The notes: generated from the sequence alone by a model not told the origin. Shown: positions 9,845 through 20,412, counted from the stretch's first letter. The stretch is 64,000 bases of DNA from Pseudoalteromonas sp. MMG010 (GCF_018100905.1 NZ_JAGJEG010000006.1:62001-126000), one strand, 5' to 3'. A program made the numbers and translations.

Positions 9845-9869
9845 TTCACTTTAGTATGATTAAAGTGAA
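9845..9869. repeat. Inverted repeat in the intergenic region 9808-10142
   Basis: A 9-bp perfect inverted repeat, TTCACTTTA / TAAAGTGAA with a 7-bp spacer, sits 38 bp upstream of the acetyltransferase start. A second, looser pair AGTGAAC (9894-9900) / GTTCACT (9918-9924) shares the GTGAA core. They may be operator sites for a divergent promoter region. Nothing else is recognisable in this 335-bp gap. Confidence 0.4.
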
Positions 9870-10142
9870 ATTTATCTGCTGTTTTTAAGGTCTAGTGAAC
9901 TTTAAGAATGAATATTTGTTCACTTAGTGGTCATTTATTGTGCTGCAGTTTTTATATTTTTGTTGCGCTTTCGCCGATATATTAGGCAATATGCCATAAC
10001 TTAGCTATGTGTATTATTTAAACCCAATAGAGCGAGCATGTTAAGCGTAAAAATAAACCGATTCTAATAAAAATTATATCAGCTTAAGTCGTTGATCAAA
10101 CCAACAATAAACTAAAATAACACTTATCAATAAGGAATTACC

Positions 10143-11033
10143 ATGACTAAACCACAATCAGAACACATCCCACAAGAAGCCTTTGATTGGTACGATGAAT
10201 ATGCCCATGGTTTGATGGATAGACGCACCTTTATGAAGAAATTAGGCGGGTTAGCCGCCATTGGTTTTTCTATGAGTGTACTCACCTCGGCGTTATTACC
10301 AAATTACGCAATGGCTGAGCAAGTCTCATTTAATGACAGCGATATAAAAGCGACCTATGAGGAGTTTGCTTCGCCAACCGGTCACGGTACGGGTAAAGGC
10401 TATTTAGTCACTCCCAAAAACCTCACAGGTAACGCTCCGGTGGTATTAGTGATCCATGAAAATCGAGGCTTAAACCCATACGTTAAAGATGTTGCAAGAC
10501 GCTTGGCTAAAGCGGGCTTTGTGGCCTTTGCACCAGATGCACTATTTCCATTAGGGGGTTATCCTGGCAATGATGACGAAGGCCGAGCGATGCAGCGCAC
10601 GATGGATAGAGAAAAAATTCAAAATGACTTTGTTGCTGCAGCTAACTTCTTAAAATCACACCCACTGAGTAATGGTAAGTTAGGTGCGGTAGGATTTTGT
10701 TTTGGTGGATACATTGTTAATTATTTAGCCGCGGTAGATAGCAACTTACTTAGTGCAGGTGTTCCATTTTATGGCACCCCAGCCAGTGAAAGTCTGCGTA
10801 AAAATATAAAAGCCCCACTGATGATTCAATTAGGTGAGCTTGATAAGCGTGTTAACGCTACATGGCCTGATTATGAAGAAAGCCTAAAAGCAAACAATGT
10901 TGAGTACACTATGCACATGTACAAAAACGCTAATCATGGTTTTCATAATGACTCAACCGGGCGTTATGATGAAAAAAATGCAGAGCTTGCTTGGCAACGT
11001 ACCCTTGCATTTTTTAATGAAAAACTAAGCTAA
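10143..11033 (+). CDS. Tat-exported dienelactone hydrolase family protein
   Basis: A 296-aa alpha/beta hydrolase. The N-terminal region has a twin-arginine signal (DRRTFMKKLGGLAAIGFSMS), so it is probably folded in the cytoplasm and exported. The hydrolase part shows HENRGLNPYVKDVARRLAKAG, the Cys nucleophile elbow GFCFGG, an acid in LGELDKRV and the catalytic His in NANHGFH, the Cys-Asp-His triad of dienelactone hydrolases. It resembles YghX-type proteins. AAGGAA precedes the ATG. Substrate unknown. Confidence 0.85.
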   Translation: MTKPQSEHIPQEAFDWYDEYAHGLMDRRTFMKKLGGLAAIGFSMSVLTSALLPNYAMAEQVSFNDSDIKATYEEFASPTGHGTGKGYLVTPKNLTGNAPVVLVIHENRGLNPYVKDVARRLAKAGFVAFAPDALFPLGGYPGNDDEGRAMQRTMDREKIQNDFVAAANFLKSHPLSNGKLGAVGFCFGGYIVNYLAAVDSNLLSAGVPFYGTPASESLRKNIKAPLMIQLGELDKRVNATWPDYEESLKANNVEYTMHMYKNANHGFHNDSTGRYDEKNAELAWQRTLAFFNEKLS

Positions 11034-11043
11034 TTACTCCATC

Positions 11044-11077
11044 AGCGTATTAGCCTTAATAGGTTAATACGCTTTTA
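11044..11077. terminator. Convergent terminator-like hairpin
   Basis: Perfect 9-bp inverted repeat AGCGTATTA / TAATACGCT followed by TTTTA lies between the hydrolase and the convergent LysR gene, overlapping the latter's stop codon. Confidence 0.6.
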
Positions 11078-11994
11078 TTTAGCACCCCTTTACGCACTAA
11101 TTTATTTAATAAATGGTAGCTTCTGGCACGACATTCATCGCGAAGTAAACGTACAGCAGGGGTAATTGACTGCCGACTTGGACAAATTAACCATAATTCG
11201 CCTTCAATATGCTGATAATCTTTCATCACGCTTACAACATTATCGTTAAGTAAATCATCGGCAATATCGAGAGCTGATTTTATCGCAAGCCCTTTACCAG
11301 CCAAGCACCAACGTCGCACTAAATCGCCGTCGTTTGATGCACGCCGCCCCTGCATTTTTACTTTATAGTGCGTAACCGTGTCGGTAAATTCCCACGTGTT
11401 ATTGATAATATCATTGAGCTGATAAAATAAACCTTCGTGAGACGTTAATTCATCTGGGTGTGTCGGTTCGCCGTGCTCTAAAAGGTACTGTTTAGTAGCA
11501 CAAAGTAAGCGCGGAACGTTACAAATTTTAAAGCCATAGACATTAGCATCGTTCGGTGAGCCATAACGTAATGCTATATCAACAGAGTCACGATAAAAAT
11601 CGATATTACTATCGCTTAAATGCGCTCTTAGCGTTAACTTTGGATGCTTATCAATTAAATCATCTATCCATGGACTCACAATATTACGTCCTAAATCAGA
11701 TGATAACGCAATACGTAACTCTCCCTTTATTTCATCGTTTTCGCTTTTAATATTTTGCTTCGCATTTTCTAAAACAATTAACGCTTTTTCACATTGAGGA
11801 ATATAGCGCTCCCCTGCCACCGATAACTTTAAATGGCGGGTAGTACGAATAAATAGCTCACAGCCTAAACTCGCTTCAACTCGTTTTATAGCAGCACTCG
11901 CTGTTGCTGTACGCATATCGAGTTTAGCGGCAGCTAGTTTAATACTGCGACATTGCGCTACTTTTAAAATAAGTGTTAAGTCTTCAACATTCAT
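11056..11994 (-). CDS. LysR-family transcriptional regulator
   Basis: The 312-aa protein starts MNVEDLTLILKVAQCRSIKL, the usual LysR N-terminus, followed by a winged helix (AAAKLDMRTATASAAIKRVEASLGCELFIRTTRHLKLS) and a substrate-binding domain. The ATG at 11994 is preferred over one 11 codons upstream because it gives the standard family N-terminus. It is divergent from the nitroreductase gene with 128 bp between starts, the classic layout for a LysR protein controlling its neighbour. The effector is unknown. Confidence 0.87.
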   Translation of the reverse strand: MNVEDLTLILKVAQCRSIKLAAAKLDMRTATASAAIKRVEASLGCELFIRTTRHLKLSVAGERYIPQCEKALIVLENAKQNIKSENDEIKGELRIALSSDLGRNIVSPWIDDLIDKHPKLTLRAHLSDSNIDFYRDSVDIALRYGSPNDANVYGFKICNVPRLLCATKQYLLEHGEPTHPDELTSHEGLFYQLNDIINNTWEFTDTVTHYKVKMQGRRASNDGDLVRRWCLAGKGLAIKSALDIADDLLNDNVVSVMKDYQHIEGELWLICPSRQSITPAVRLLRDECRARSYHLLNKLVRKGVLNKSVLTY

Positions 11995-12122
11995 TTTATT
12001 ATCTAATATTTTTTGATAATGATTCAATTATTATGCTGTTTTTCTAATTCAATACAAGCGATATAATTAACTCATCAACAGTAAATAACAACTTTACTCA
12101 TTTTATCCATTTGGAGAATATA

Positions 12123-12779
12123 ATGACTCACCCAATTATTAGTGATTTACAAACACGTTATACCGCAAAACGCTACAATCCAAGTAAACGCATTCCAGCT
12201 GAAGAGCTCGCCGTGATTTATGAAGCGATGCGCCTTTCGCCTTCATCAATTAACTCACAACCTTGGAAGTTTATTGTTATTGAATCGAATGTAGCTAAAG
12301 AGCGTATGCACACAACCTTCGCTAATAAGTTTCAATTTAATCAGCCACATATTAAAACAGCGTCGCACATCATTTTATTTGCACACAACCCTAAATATAC
12401 CCGTGATGATTACGCACACGTCATAGATGCTGATATTAAAAATGGCCGTACCCAAGCTGAAAACCGTGACCAAGCATTTGGTGCTTATGCGTTTGTCGAT
12501 TTAAATACCAATGAGAAAGGTAATAATGCAGCATGGACCCAAGCACAAACTTACATTGCATTGGGTAACACAATGCATACAGCTGCCCGCTTAGGCATTG
12601 ATTCAACCCCAATGGAAGGTGTCGATGCTCAGCTTATTGGTGAAATATTTGCACAAGAGCTTGATGGTTACATTTGTAACGTCGCACTGGCGCTTGGCTA
12701 TCATGATGAGGCTGAAGATTACAATGCAAAACTACCTAAGTCGCGTTTAGCAAAAGAGCACGTTATTCAGGTTTTATAA
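12123..12779 (+). CDS. Nitroreductase family NAD(P)H-dependent oxidoreductase (NfsB-like)
   Basis: FMN flavoprotein reducing nitro compounds, quinones or similar acceptors. The 218-aa sequence has RYTAKRYNPSKRIPAEEL, the FMN-contact RLSPSSINSQPWKFIVIE and a C-terminal LGIDSTPMEGVD with ALALGYHDEAEDYNAKLPKSR, as in NfsB. The ATG at 12123 lies 7 nt after TTGGAG, so it is chosen over the in-frame TTG at 12111. Probably regulated by the divergent LysR protein. Confidence 0.87.
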   Translation: MTHPIISDLQTRYTAKRYNPSKRIPAEELAVIYEAMRLSPSSINSQPWKFIVIESNVAKERMHTTFANKFQFNQPHIKTASHIILFAHNPKYTRDDYAHVIDADIKNGRTQAENRDQAFGAYAFVDLNTNEKGNNAAWTQAQTYIALGNTMHTAARLGIDSTPMEGVDAQLIGEIFAQELDGYICNVALALGYHDEAEDYNAKLPKSRLAKEHVIQVL

Positions 12780-12793
12780 GCCTTCATTTATAA

Positions 12794-12837
12794 AGTACAG
12801 TTTACTGCGCATATTTAAATAAGCAGTTAACTGTACT
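12794..12837. repeat. 15-bp inverted repeat downstream of the nitroreductase gene
   Basis: AGTACAGTTTACTGC pairs with GCAGTTAACTGTACT across a 14-nt loop with one mismatch. There is no T-run, so it is more a stable mRNA 3' hairpin or binding site than a standard terminator. Confidence 0.5.
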
Positions 12838-12963
12838 CAAGTCCATATACGAACTTCTTTACCAAGCAATGCCCTGCCCAAACTAAACTCTGCGTTGACA
12901 TTTTGTTTTATAGTAATTAAGTTATTAATAATACATAACAGCTAATAGTTTTATTCTAAAAAT

Positions 12964-13743
12964 ATGACCATTCAGGAAATTAAACCTCCCACGGAATTAG
13001 CAAATATCGCAACTGACTACATAATAAAAACGCGAGGGTATAGCGACCATCACACGCATGATTTATTTTTTAATATAATAGTGGGATGTTTTGAAGTAAG
13101 TGTGACTACCGATGAGGTTGTGAGAAATATTTGCACGCAATTAAGTTTAATGACGGGTCTTGATTATGCTCAGTTCGTTATAAAGCTTTTCCCCTCAAGT
13201 ATAAGTGATGTTGAGTGCGTTATTGAAGCGTATAAAAGGCTTTCACACTCCCTCACTGAAAATGAAAAATACCTTGCGATAAAAGCGATAACAAACGTTT
13301 CTTTGCCATGTGAAACTTACACTGCTTTATGTCAATCTGAGCATGATTTGGATATACAAACAGCTCAACAAAAATGGGGCTTGCTCGCTGAGTACGCTGC
13401 TAGAGGGTGTTTATATAGTGCTAATGCATTAGGGAACCTTTTTTTCCCACTAGCAGATGGCGATCCAATTATTTGTTACAACCCGATTTTAGCAAATAAA
13501 CTGCTTACCCACGTAATTAGAACACTTGAACTAAATCGTACTAATGATGACTTCATAAAATTCGAAACAATGTTCAACACCATCTTGTGTGAAAGCAAAC
13601 TAAAAATAGCAATGCTAAATTTAGATAATGATACACGTGCACAAGAATCAAAAGCGTTGATACAATGGGTATGGAGGCATTCACCTCACTATTCTCGAAC
13701 AAGAAAATATATAAAGCGTCACTTTAGCCACCTACTCGATTGA
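12964..13743 (+). CDS. Hypothetical protein
   Basis: I do not recognise this 259-aa protein. It has no signal peptide or membrane segment and looks like a soluble, mostly helical protein. A middle stretch (KWGLLAEYAARGCLYSANALGNLFF) resembles a Sel1/TPR-type helical pair, but only one such unit is visible. The last 30 residues are basic and aromatic (WVWRHSPHYSRTRKYIKRHF). The ribosome-binding site is weak. It stands alone between the nitroreductase and greA regions, so context gives no hint of function. Confidence 0.6.
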   Translation: MTIQEIKPPTELANIATDYIIKTRGYSDHHTHDLFFNIIVGCFEVSVTTDEVVRNICTQLSLMTGLDYAQFVIKLFPSSISDVECVIEAYKRLSHSLTENEKYLAIKAITNVSLPCETYTALCQSEHDLDIQTAQQKWGLLAEYAARGCLYSANALGNLFFPLADGDPIICYNPILANKLLTHVIRTLELNRTNDDFIKFETMFNTILCESKLKIAMLNLDNDTRAQESKALIQWVWRHSPHYSRTRKYIKRHFSHLLD

Positions 13744-13953
13744 GTTTGTAAGGTGTGTTTTTGCTAGCTTTAGTATAATTAATTTACCGAGTCGGTAATA
13801 AACAGGTTAAAAACGGGTTACCGTGAATGCAAGCGTAGAATAAATTTATTTCCGCTCCTAATATGATTCAAAGTATATATTCTAGATACTGGGTAAAATT
13901 GACTTACTATTTATGCAGGTTTGTAAAAAACATCAACTTATTGTTAGATATAA

Positions 13954-13989
13954 AAAAAGCCGCAATTTAATAATAAATTGCGGCTTTTT
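13954..13989 (-). terminator. Terminator of the carAB-greA unit
   Basis: Perfect 16-bp stem AAAAAGCCGCAATTTA / TAAATTGCGGCTTTTT with a 4-nt loop, 13 bp past the greA stop. It is flanked by A/T runs on both sides and so could act on both strands. Confidence 0.9.
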
Positions 13990-14002
13990 AGTGAGTTAAA
14001 TA

Positions 14003-14479
14003 TTAAAGGTATTCAACGTCAATAATTTCGAACTCAACATCACCGTTAGGTGTTTTAATTGTTACAGCGTCATCAACTTCTTTACCAATTAAGCCACGTG
14101 CAATCGGCGAATTAACCGAAATACGTTGTTGCTTAATATCAGCCTCATCATCACCTACGATTTGGTATTTCACTTCTTCGTCGGTTTCAACGTTAACTAT
14201 GCTCACGGTTGTACCAAAAATAACTTTACCGGTATTTGGCATTTTAGTGACATCGATGATTTGTACATTTGAAAGTTTCGCTTCAATTTCTTGAATACGT
14301 CCTTCACAAAAACCCTGTTGTTCACGCGCAGCATGATACTCAGCATTTTCTTTTAAGTCACCGTGCTCACGTGCAATCGCAATATCATTAACGATTTTTG
14401 GACGGGTTACTGTTTTTAATTCGTTAAGTTCTTGGCGCATTAATTCTGCACCACGAACTGTCATCGGAATTGATTGCAT
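14003..14479 (-). CDS. greA: Transcription elongation factor GreA
   Basis: GreA enters the RNA polymerase secondary channel and stimulates cleavage of backtracked transcripts. The 158-aa length and [18 protein letters not shown] start match E. coli GreA. The coiled-coil tip has [21 protein letters not shown] with the conserved acidic pair, followed by the FKBP-like C-terminal domain ending [14 protein letters not shown]. It follows carB by 46 bp, as in many gammaproteobacteria; a hairpin sits in that gap. Confidence 0.97.
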   Translation of the reverse strand: MQSIPMTVRGAELMRQELNELKTVTRPKIVNDIAIAREHGDLKENAEYHAAREQQGFCEGRIQEIEAKLSNVQIIDVTKMPNTGKVIFGTTVSIVNVETDEEVKYQIVGDDEADIKQQRISVNSPIARGLIGKEVDDAVTIKTPNGDVEFEIIDVEYL

Positions 14480-14496
14480 ACTTATCTCACTTTACA

Positions 14497-14517
14497 CCAA
14501 GGCCAATTAGGCCTTGG
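14497..14517 (-). other. Hairpin in the carB-greA gap
   Basis: Perfect 8-bp stem CCAAGGCC / GGCCTTGG around a 5-nt loop, in the short gap upstream of greA. It has no T-run, so it may be a processing or stability element rather than a terminator. Confidence 0.55.
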
Positions 14518-14525
14518 TTTATCCT

Positions 14526-17500
14526 TTAGTTCAATCGCTGGTGAAGTTCTTGAACTGAGCTCACTTTGCTACGGTCGTCTGCTTGGTTTGCAGTACAGTT
14601 AGCAAATGCCGCATTCAAGGTTGTCGTGTAGTTGGTTTTATTTTGCAATGCACCACGACGCAACACCTTCGAATCTTCGATCGCTTGGCGACCTTCGGTC
14701 GTATTTACGATATAGCTATACTCTTTATTCTTAATATTATCAAGAATATGCGGACGGCCTTCGTACACTTTATTAACTCGGCGTACTTCAATACCAGCCG
14801 CTTTTAAAGCCTCTGCCGTACCACCTGTTGCATCTAATTCAAACCCTAAATCAGTCATGGTTTTAGCTAGTTCAACAACACGTGATTTATCGCTGTTACG
14901 TACAGATAGTAACGCGCGACCACCGCGTGGTAAAGTATTGCTTGCACCTAATTGCGCTTTTGCGAATGCTTCGGCGAAAGTATCACCAACACCCATCACT
15001 TCACCCGTAGAACGCATTTCTGGTCCACGAATAGGATCGACGCCTTGGAACTTAGCAAACGGTAAAACAACTTCTTTAACACTGTAGTACGGTGGAATAA
15101 CTTCTTTTGTAATACCTTGGCTTGCTAAAGATTGGCCTGCCATACAACGCGCAGCTACTTTTGCTAGGGCAACGCCGGTTGCTTTTGATACAAATGGAAC
15201 CGTACGTGCTGCACGTGGGTTTACTTCGATTAGATACACTTTGTTTTCTTTAACAGCAAACTGTGTATTCATTAAGCCAACAACACCTAGCTCAAGCGCC
15301 ATGTCAGTAACTTGCTTACGCATTACATCTTGTACTTCTTGCGATAAAGAATGCGCAGGTAATGAACACGCCGAGTCACCTGAGTGAACACCCGCTTGCT
15401 CAATGTGCTCCATGATACCGCCAATAATAACTTGCTCACCATCACAAATGGCGTCAACGTCCACTTCAATGGCGTTATCTAAGAAGTGATCAAGAAGGAC
15501 CGGTGCTTCGTTTGAGGCTTGTACTGCTTCGGTCATGTAGCGACGTAAATCTTGCTCGTCGTATACAATTTCCATCGCACGGCCACCTAATACATAAGAT
15601 GGACGTACTACGAGTGGGAAGCCTATTTCAACCGATTTAAGTAATGCTTCTTCAGTTGAGGTCACAGTGGCGTTTTCTGGCTGTAGTAAATCGAGGCGAT
15701 CTACTAACTGTTGAAAACGTTCACGGTCCTCTGCGCGGTCAATCGCATCAGGTGAAGTACCAATCACTGGTACGCCATTCGCTTCTAACTCACGCGCTAG
15801 TTTCAGTGGTGTTTGCCCACCGTACTGCACGATTACACCTTTAGGTTTTTCAACACGTACAATTTCAAGTACGTCTTCAAGCGTAATGGGTTCAAAGTAT
15901 AAGCGGTCAGAAGTATCGTAATCGGTTGATACTGTTTCTGGGTTACAGTTAACCATAATGGTCTCGTAACCATCTTCACGTAGTGCAAGCGCTGCGTGAA
16001 CACAACAATAGTCAAATTCAATACCTTGGCCGATACGGTTAGGACCGCCACCAATGACCATTATTTTATCTTTATCAGATGGGTTTGCTTCACACTCTTC
16101 ATCGTATGATGAGTACATGTATGCAGTATCTGAGCTAAATTCGGCCGCACAGGTATCAACACGTTTGTACACCGGTACAATGTTTAATAAATGACGTTTT
16201 TTACGAATTTCGGCTTCAGATACACCTGCAATTTCAGCAATACGCGGGTCAGCAAAACCTTTACGCTTAAGCTTGCGTAAAAAGTCAGCATTTAAGCCAG
16301 CCATGCCTACTTCACTAATTTTAGCTTCGTCTTTTAAGATGTCTTCAATTTGCACTAAGAACCAGCGATTAACTTTAGTTAGCTCATAAACATCATCAAC
16401 GCTCATACCATGGCGCATTGCATCGGCAATGTACCAAATACGCTCAGCTCCTGGCTCGCGTAATTCGCGGATAATTTTTTCTTTCGCTTTAGGGTCATCA
16501 AGTGCCACAATTGGGTTTAACCCTGTTGCGCCTACTTCAAGCCCGCGTAATGCTTTGTGTAATGACTCTTGTTGGTTACGACCAATCGCCATTACTTCGC
16601 CAACCGATTTCATTTGCGTTGTTAAACGATCGTTAGCACCGGCAAATTTTTCAAAGTTAAAGCGAGGTATTTTAGTTACAACGTAATCGATTGAAGGCTC
16701 GAAAGACGCTGGTGTTTTACCACCTGTAATGTCATTTTGAAGCTCGTCAAGCGTGTAGCCTACGGCAAGTTTTGCGGCAATTTTAGCAATAGGGAAACCC
16801 GTTGCTTTAGAAGCCAGTGCCGATGAGCGTGATACACGTGGGTTCATCTCAATGATAACCATGCGGCCATCTTTTGGATTTATACCAAACTGTACGTTAG
16901 AACCACCGGTTTCAACACCAATTTCACGTAATACTGCCATAGAGGCGTTACGCATAATTTGGTATTCTTTATCGGTTAATGTTTGTGCTGGTGCCACGGT
17001 GATTGAGTCACCTGTGTGTACGCCCATTGGGTCAAAATTTTCAATGGTACACACAATGATGCAGTTGTCTTTTTTATCACGAACAACTTCAGTTTCGTAC
17101 TCTTTCCAACCGATTAATGATTCATCTATCAGTAATTCGTTCGTTGGTGATAAGTCTAAACCGCGCTGACAAATTTCTTCAAACTCTTCCATGTTGTAAG
17201 CAACACCACCACCGGTGCCACCCATAGTGAAAGAAGGACGAATAATACATGGCAAGCCAATACGGGTCATTGTGTCTTTAGCTTCTTCCATTGAGTGCGC
17301 TATTTCTGCACGTGGACACTCAAGACCAATGTTTTTCATTGCAATGTCGAAACGTTCGCGGTTTTCTGCTTTGTCGATTGCATCAGCGGTTGCGCCGATA
17401 AGCTCAACGCCATGCTTTGCCAGTACACCGTGCTTGTCTAAATCAAGGGCACAGTTTAAAGCTGTTTGACCACCCATGGTAGGAAGTACAGCATCTGGCT

Positions 17501-17744
17501 TTTCTTTTTCAATAATTTTTTCGACCACTTCCCAATGAATCGGTTCGATGTACGTTGCATCGGCCATTTCAGGGTCGGTCATGATAGTTGCGGGGTTTGA
17601 GTTAACTAATATAACTCTATAGCCTTCTTCTCTAAGTGCTTTACACGCTTGAGCACCAGAGTAATCGAATTCACAAGCTTGACCAATAACAATTGGGCCT
17701 GCGCCTAAGATAAGAATGCTTTTTATGTCGGTACGTTTTGGCAT
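14526..17744 (-). CDS. carB: Carbamoyl-phosphate synthase large subunit
   Basis: CarB makes carbamoyl phosphate from bicarbonate, ammonia (from CarA) and two ATP, feeding arginine and pyrimidine synthesis. The 1072-aa chain has two homologous ATP-grasp halves. The first begins [25 protein letters not shown], the second [24 protein letters not shown]-terminal MGS-like allosteric domain follows ([19 protein letters not shown], then [16 protein letters not shown]). Length is as in E. coli. It lies 16 bp downstream of carA. Confidence 0.98.
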   Translation of the reverse strand: MPKRTDIKSILILGAGPIVIGQACEFDYSGAQACKALREEGYRVILVNSNPATIMTDPEMADATYIEPIHWEVVEKIIEKEKPDAVLPTMGGQTALNCALDLDKHGVLAKHGVELIGATADAIDKAENRERFDIAMKNIGLECPRAEIAHSMEEAKDTMTRIGLPCIIRPSFTMGGTGGGVAYNMEEFEEICQRGLDLSPTNELLIDESLIGWKEYETEVVRDKKDNCIIVCTIENFDPMGVHTGDSITVAPAQTLTDKEYQIMRNASMAVLREIGVETGGSNVQFGINPKDGRMVIIEMNPRVSRSSALASKATGFPIAKIAAKLAVGYTLDELQNDITGGKTPASFEPSIDYVVTKIPRFNFEKFAGANDRLTTQMKSVGEVMAIGRNQQESLHKALRGLEVGATGLNPIVALDDPKAKEKIIRELREPGAERIWYIADAMRHGMSVDDVYELTKVNRWFLVQIEDILKDEAKISEVGMAGLNADFLRKLKRKGFADPRIAEIAGVSEAEIRKKRHLLNIVPVYKRVDTCAAEFSSDTAYMYSSYDEECEANPSDKDKIMVIGGGPNRIGQGIEFDYCCVHAALALREDGYETIMVNCNPETVSTDYDTSDRLYFEPITLEDVLEIVRVEKPKGVIVQYGGQTPLKLARELEANGVPVIGTSPDAIDRAEDRERFQQLVDRLDLLQPENATVTSTEEALLKSVEIGFPLVVRPSYVLGGRAMEIVYDEQDLRRYMTEAVQASNEAPVLLDHFLDNAIEVDVDAICDGEQVIIGGIMEHIEQAGVHSGDSACSLPAHSLSQEVQDVMRKQVTDMALELGVVGLMNTQFAVKENKVYLIEVNPRAARTVPFVSKATGVALAKVAARCMAGQSLASQGITKEVIPPYYSVKEVVLPFAKFQGVDPIRGPEMRSTGEVMGVGDTFAEAFAKAQLGASNTLPRGGRALLSVRNSDKSRVVELAKTMTDLGFELDATGGTAEALKAAGIEVRRVNKVYEGRPHILDNIKNKEYSYIVNTTEGRQAIEDSKVLRRGALQNKTNYTTTLNAAFANCTANQADDRSKVSSVQELHQRLN

Positions 17745-17760
17745 TATTACTCCAGTAAAA

Positions 17761-18897
17761 TTAGTGGTTACGCGCTTGCATCAAATCGATGAAGTGATCA
17801 AATAATGGGGCTGCATCGTGTGGACCTGGGCTTGCTTCTGGATGACCCTGAAAGCTAAACGCTGGCTTATCGGTACGGTGAATACCTTGTAATGTGCCGT
17901 CAAATAACGATTTATGCGTTGCACGAAGGTTACTTGGTAATGATGCTTCATCAGCAGCAAAACCATGGTTTTGTGCGGTGATCATTACTACGTCGCGGTC
18001 TAAATCTTTTACTGGGTGGTTACCACCATGGTGGCCAAATTTCATTTTTGCTGTTTTAGCACCCGAGGCAAGCGCTAATAACTGATGACCTAAACAAATA
18101 CCAAAAATGGGTGTGTCGGTTTCTAAAAACGTTTTAATTGCATCAATAGCGTAAGTACATGGCTCAGGATCGCCAGGGCCATTAGATAAGAAAATACCGT
18201 CGGGGTTTAAAGCAAGTACATCAGCAGCGGAGGTTTGTGCTGGTACAACAGTCAGTTTACAACCACGATCAACAAGCATACGTAAAATATTACGCTTAAC
18301 ACCGAAGTCGTAGGCAACAACATGAAACTTTTCATCAGCAGCGTCAAGGGTTTTAAATCCTTCGCCTAATGTCCAGCTTGATTCGCGCCACTCAAAATTT
18401 TCCTTGGTTGAGACAACTTTTGCTAAATCCATACCTTTTAAGCCTGGAAAGGCTTGCGCGGCTTGTAACGCTTTATCTTCGTCGAGCTCGTCACCGGCAA
18501 TAATACAGCCGTTTTGTGCGCCTTTATCGCGCAAAATACGTGTTAGCTTTCTGGTGTCGATATCCGCAATAGCTAAAATATTACGTTCTTTTAAATAATC
18601 ATCTAACGATTGTTCGTTACGAAAATTACTTGCTAGCAGTGGCAAATCACGGATCACTAGGCCTTTTGCCCATATTTGATTCGCTTCTTCGTCTTCGCTA
18701 TTGGTACCCGTATTACCGATATGTGGGTACGTCAAAGTTACGATTTGTTCCGCGTATGATGGATCAGTCAAAATTTCTTGATAACCAGTCATAGACGTAT
18801 TGAATACTACCTCACCGACTGACATGCCGTCAGCGCCGATTGCAGTACCGCGAAACACTGTGCCGTCTTCTAGGACTAACAGAGCGGATTTAGTCAA
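17761..18897 (-). CDS. carA: Carbamoyl-phosphate synthase small (glutaminase) subunit
   Basis: CarA hydrolyses glutamine and channels ammonia to CarB. The 378-aa sequence has an N-terminal small domain ([31 protein letters not shown]) and a class I glutamine amidotransferase domain. The latter has the Cys nucleophile in [12 protein letters not shown] and the catalytic His/Glu in [13 protein letters not shown]. The start codon is TTG at 18897, six nt after a strong AGGAGG; E. coli carA is also known to start at UUG. A terminator-like hairpin sits just upstream and suggests attenuation. Confidence 0.97.
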   Translation of the reverse strand: MTKSALLVLEDGTVFRGTAIGADGMSVGEVVFNTSMTGYQEILTDPSYAEQIVTLTYPHIGNTGTNSEDEEANQIWAKGLVIRDLPLLASNFRNEQSLDDYLKERNILAIADIDTRKLTRILRDKGAQNGCIIAGDELDEDKALQAAQAFPGLKGMDLAKVVSTKENFEWRESSWTLGEGFKTLDAADEKFHVVAYDFGVKRNILRMLVDRGCKLTVVPAQTSAADVLALNPDGIFLSNGPGDPEPCTYAIDAIKTFLETDTPIFGICLGHQLLALASGAKTAKMKFGHHGGNHPVKDLDRDVVMITAQNHGFAADEASLPSNLRATHKSLFDGTLQGIHRTDKPAFSFQGHPEASPGPHDAAPLFDHFIDLMQARNH

Positions 18898-18915
18898 GTT
18901 AAACCTCCTAACAGT

Positions 18916-18950
18916 AAAAAACGGGAGTAAGCAAATTGCTTAACACCCCG
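18916..18950 (-). terminator. Terminator-like attenuator in the carA leader
   Basis: On the minus strand a hairpin with outer stem CGGG/CCCG and inner stem TAAGC/GCTTA (loop AATTT) is followed directly by six Ts. It ends 18 nt before the carA start codon, just upstream of the AGGAGG. Position and form are those of an intrinsic terminator in a 5' leader. The signal it reads is not evident. Confidence 0.65.
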
Positions 18951-19011
18951 CCAATACCCAGAGGGATCGTCAAAACCAGATTTTTGTGAGCTTAAATTGT
19001 TTTACGCAGTT

Positions 19012-19076
19012 TTAAATGATGCCGATATAAAACGCTAAACCTTCAATCATTTTTTCTTGCCTAAAACTCTTTTCAT
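19012..19076 (-). other. Two overlapping tiny leader ORFs upstream of carA
   Basis: In the roughly 360-bp carA leader, an ATG at 19076 opens a 9-codon ORF (MKRVLGKKK) preceded by a purine-rich stretch. Its TGA overlaps the ATG (19050) of a 12-codon ORF (MIEGLAFYIGII). Either could be a leader peptide coupled to the downstream hairpin, but such short ORFs also occur by chance. No clear ARG box is visible in this leader. Confidence 0.3.
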
Positions 19077-19200
19077 TCCCACACAACCCCTGGTTTTACT
19101 AGCCACTTGGGTATAATTGGAAACACGCATTTAGTAATTTTTGGCAAATTGGCTGCATTCTACATGAAGTTAGTGATTAGGTCTAACCTTATTTAGTAAA

Positions 19201-19226
19201 TAGCGATAAATAAGTGGTTATCGCTA
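19201..19226 (-). terminator. Hairpin downstream of dapB
   Basis: Perfect 9-bp stem TAGCGATAA / TTATCGCTA with an 8-nt loop, 35 bp past the dapB stop, with only a weak T-run on the minus strand. It would separate dapB from carA. Confidence 0.5.
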
Positions 19227-19260
19227 AAATTAGACCCAAACAGGTAAAAATCCAACTAAA

Positions 19261-20058
19261 CTACTTTAAATCTAACACATCTTGCATATCATAAAGTCCT
19301 GACTGTTTATTTTGTAACCACTGTGCAGCCCTTACTGCTCCTAGTGCGAATGTCATTCTTGAACTTGCTTTATGAGTTAATTCGAGTCTTTCGCCCATCG
19401 CTGCGAAATAGGCCGTATGTTCACCTACAATGTCGCCGCCCCTTAACACTGAATAGCCGATTTCATTTTGCGATTTTGCATGCTCTACTTGAGTGCGGTC
19501 ATACACAGCAACGTCATCGTGATCCCAGCCTTTTGCATCAGCAATTGCTTCACCAATAGCTAAAGCGGTGCCCGATGGTGCATCTATTTTGTGACGGTGA
19601 TGAGCTTCAAAAATTTCGATATCGAGATCATCCCCTAATTTAGTGGCCGCGGTTTGAACTAAATTAAGTAACAAGTTAACGCCGACACTGTAATTGCGTG
19701 CAAAAACAATCGGGATATGCTGCGCTGCGTTTTTAAGTAACTGCATATCAGCTTCATTTAGTCCCGTTGTGCCAATCACCATCGGCACTTTATTATTAAC
19801 GGCGGTTTGTAAATGAACTTTCATGCCCTCTGGCAAAGTAAAATCGATATAGGCATCGAGTTTTGCTGCATCAGATTGTTTACTAAAATTGATGCTGCCA
19901 TCGGCTGCGCTGTTTAAATTACTGACGCTAATATCAACTAACTCTGAGCTATCGCGTACATAAGCACCCGCTAGTTTAGTTTGTTCTTTTAATGTGATGG
20001 CTTCTATTAATGCGAGTCCCATTCTGCCATTAGCACCAAAAACACCTGTTTTAATCAT
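19261..20058 (-). CDS. dapB: 4-hydroxy-tetrahydrodipicolinate reductase
   Basis: DapB catalyses the NAD(P)H-dependent step to tetrahydrodipicolinate in lysine and diaminopimelate synthesis. The 265-aa protein opens with the dinucleotide-binding KTGVFGANGRMG and has GTTGLNEAD. The family signature is AHHRHKIDAPSGTALAIGEA, with the catalytic His and Lys. Its place upstream of carA is the usual gammaproteobacterial order. Confidence 0.97.
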   Translation of the reverse strand: MIKTGVFGANGRMGLALIEAITLKEQTKLAGAYVRDSSELVDISVSNLNSAADGSINFSKQSDAAKLDAYIDFTLPEGMKVHLQTAVNNKVPMVIGTTGLNEADMQLLKNAAQHIPIVFARNYSVGVNLLLNLVQTAATKLGDDLDIEIFEAHHRHKIDAPSGTALAIGEAIADAKGWDHDDVAVYDRTQVEHAKSQNEIGYSVLRGGDIVGEHTAYFAAMGERLELTHKASSRMTFALGAVRAAQWLQNKQSGLYDMQDVLDLK

Positions 20059-20386
20059 TTTTTTGCCTTTTTGCTGTTTAACAAAGTAACCCCTAGGTTA
20101 GCTTTTTAATACTTTTACTGTGATCACTGACGACTGTATTAATCCTGACTTAGTGCGTAACAACCACCACGATTATTTTTACTTAAGTATACCTTTGTTG
20201 AAAACTTAATCATAAACTCAAGCTAGCCCCTAGATATTATCGAAAAGTCGTGCAATAGTCAGGTAAGCCTAATTATAATAACAATACCAGTTTACTTTAG
20301 CCATCTATACATTTAAACTTCTCTTTAGCGTCGATTTGGTCTTTGGCTTGCGGACGCAGTGCCTACATTAATGCAGCGCACTAAAT

Positions 20387-20412
20387 ACAGCTAAAAGAAG
20401 TGTTTTGGCTGT
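20387..20412 (+). other. Hairpin in the leader of the antiporter gene
   Basis: A 10-bp stem ACAGCTAAAA / TTTTGGCTGT (one G-U pair) with loop GAAGTG lies 26 bp before the NhaC-like gene. A smaller AGTGC/GCACT pairing is just upstream. The surrounding 380-bp gap (20059-20438) holds the divergent promoters of dapB and this gene. I looked for lysine-riboswitch (L-box) motifs and saw none. Confidence 0.4.

Noticed and set aside
15833..16054. Alternate-frame open reading frame inside carB
   Set aside because: Ordinary out-of-frame opening in a long conserved gene, without start signals.
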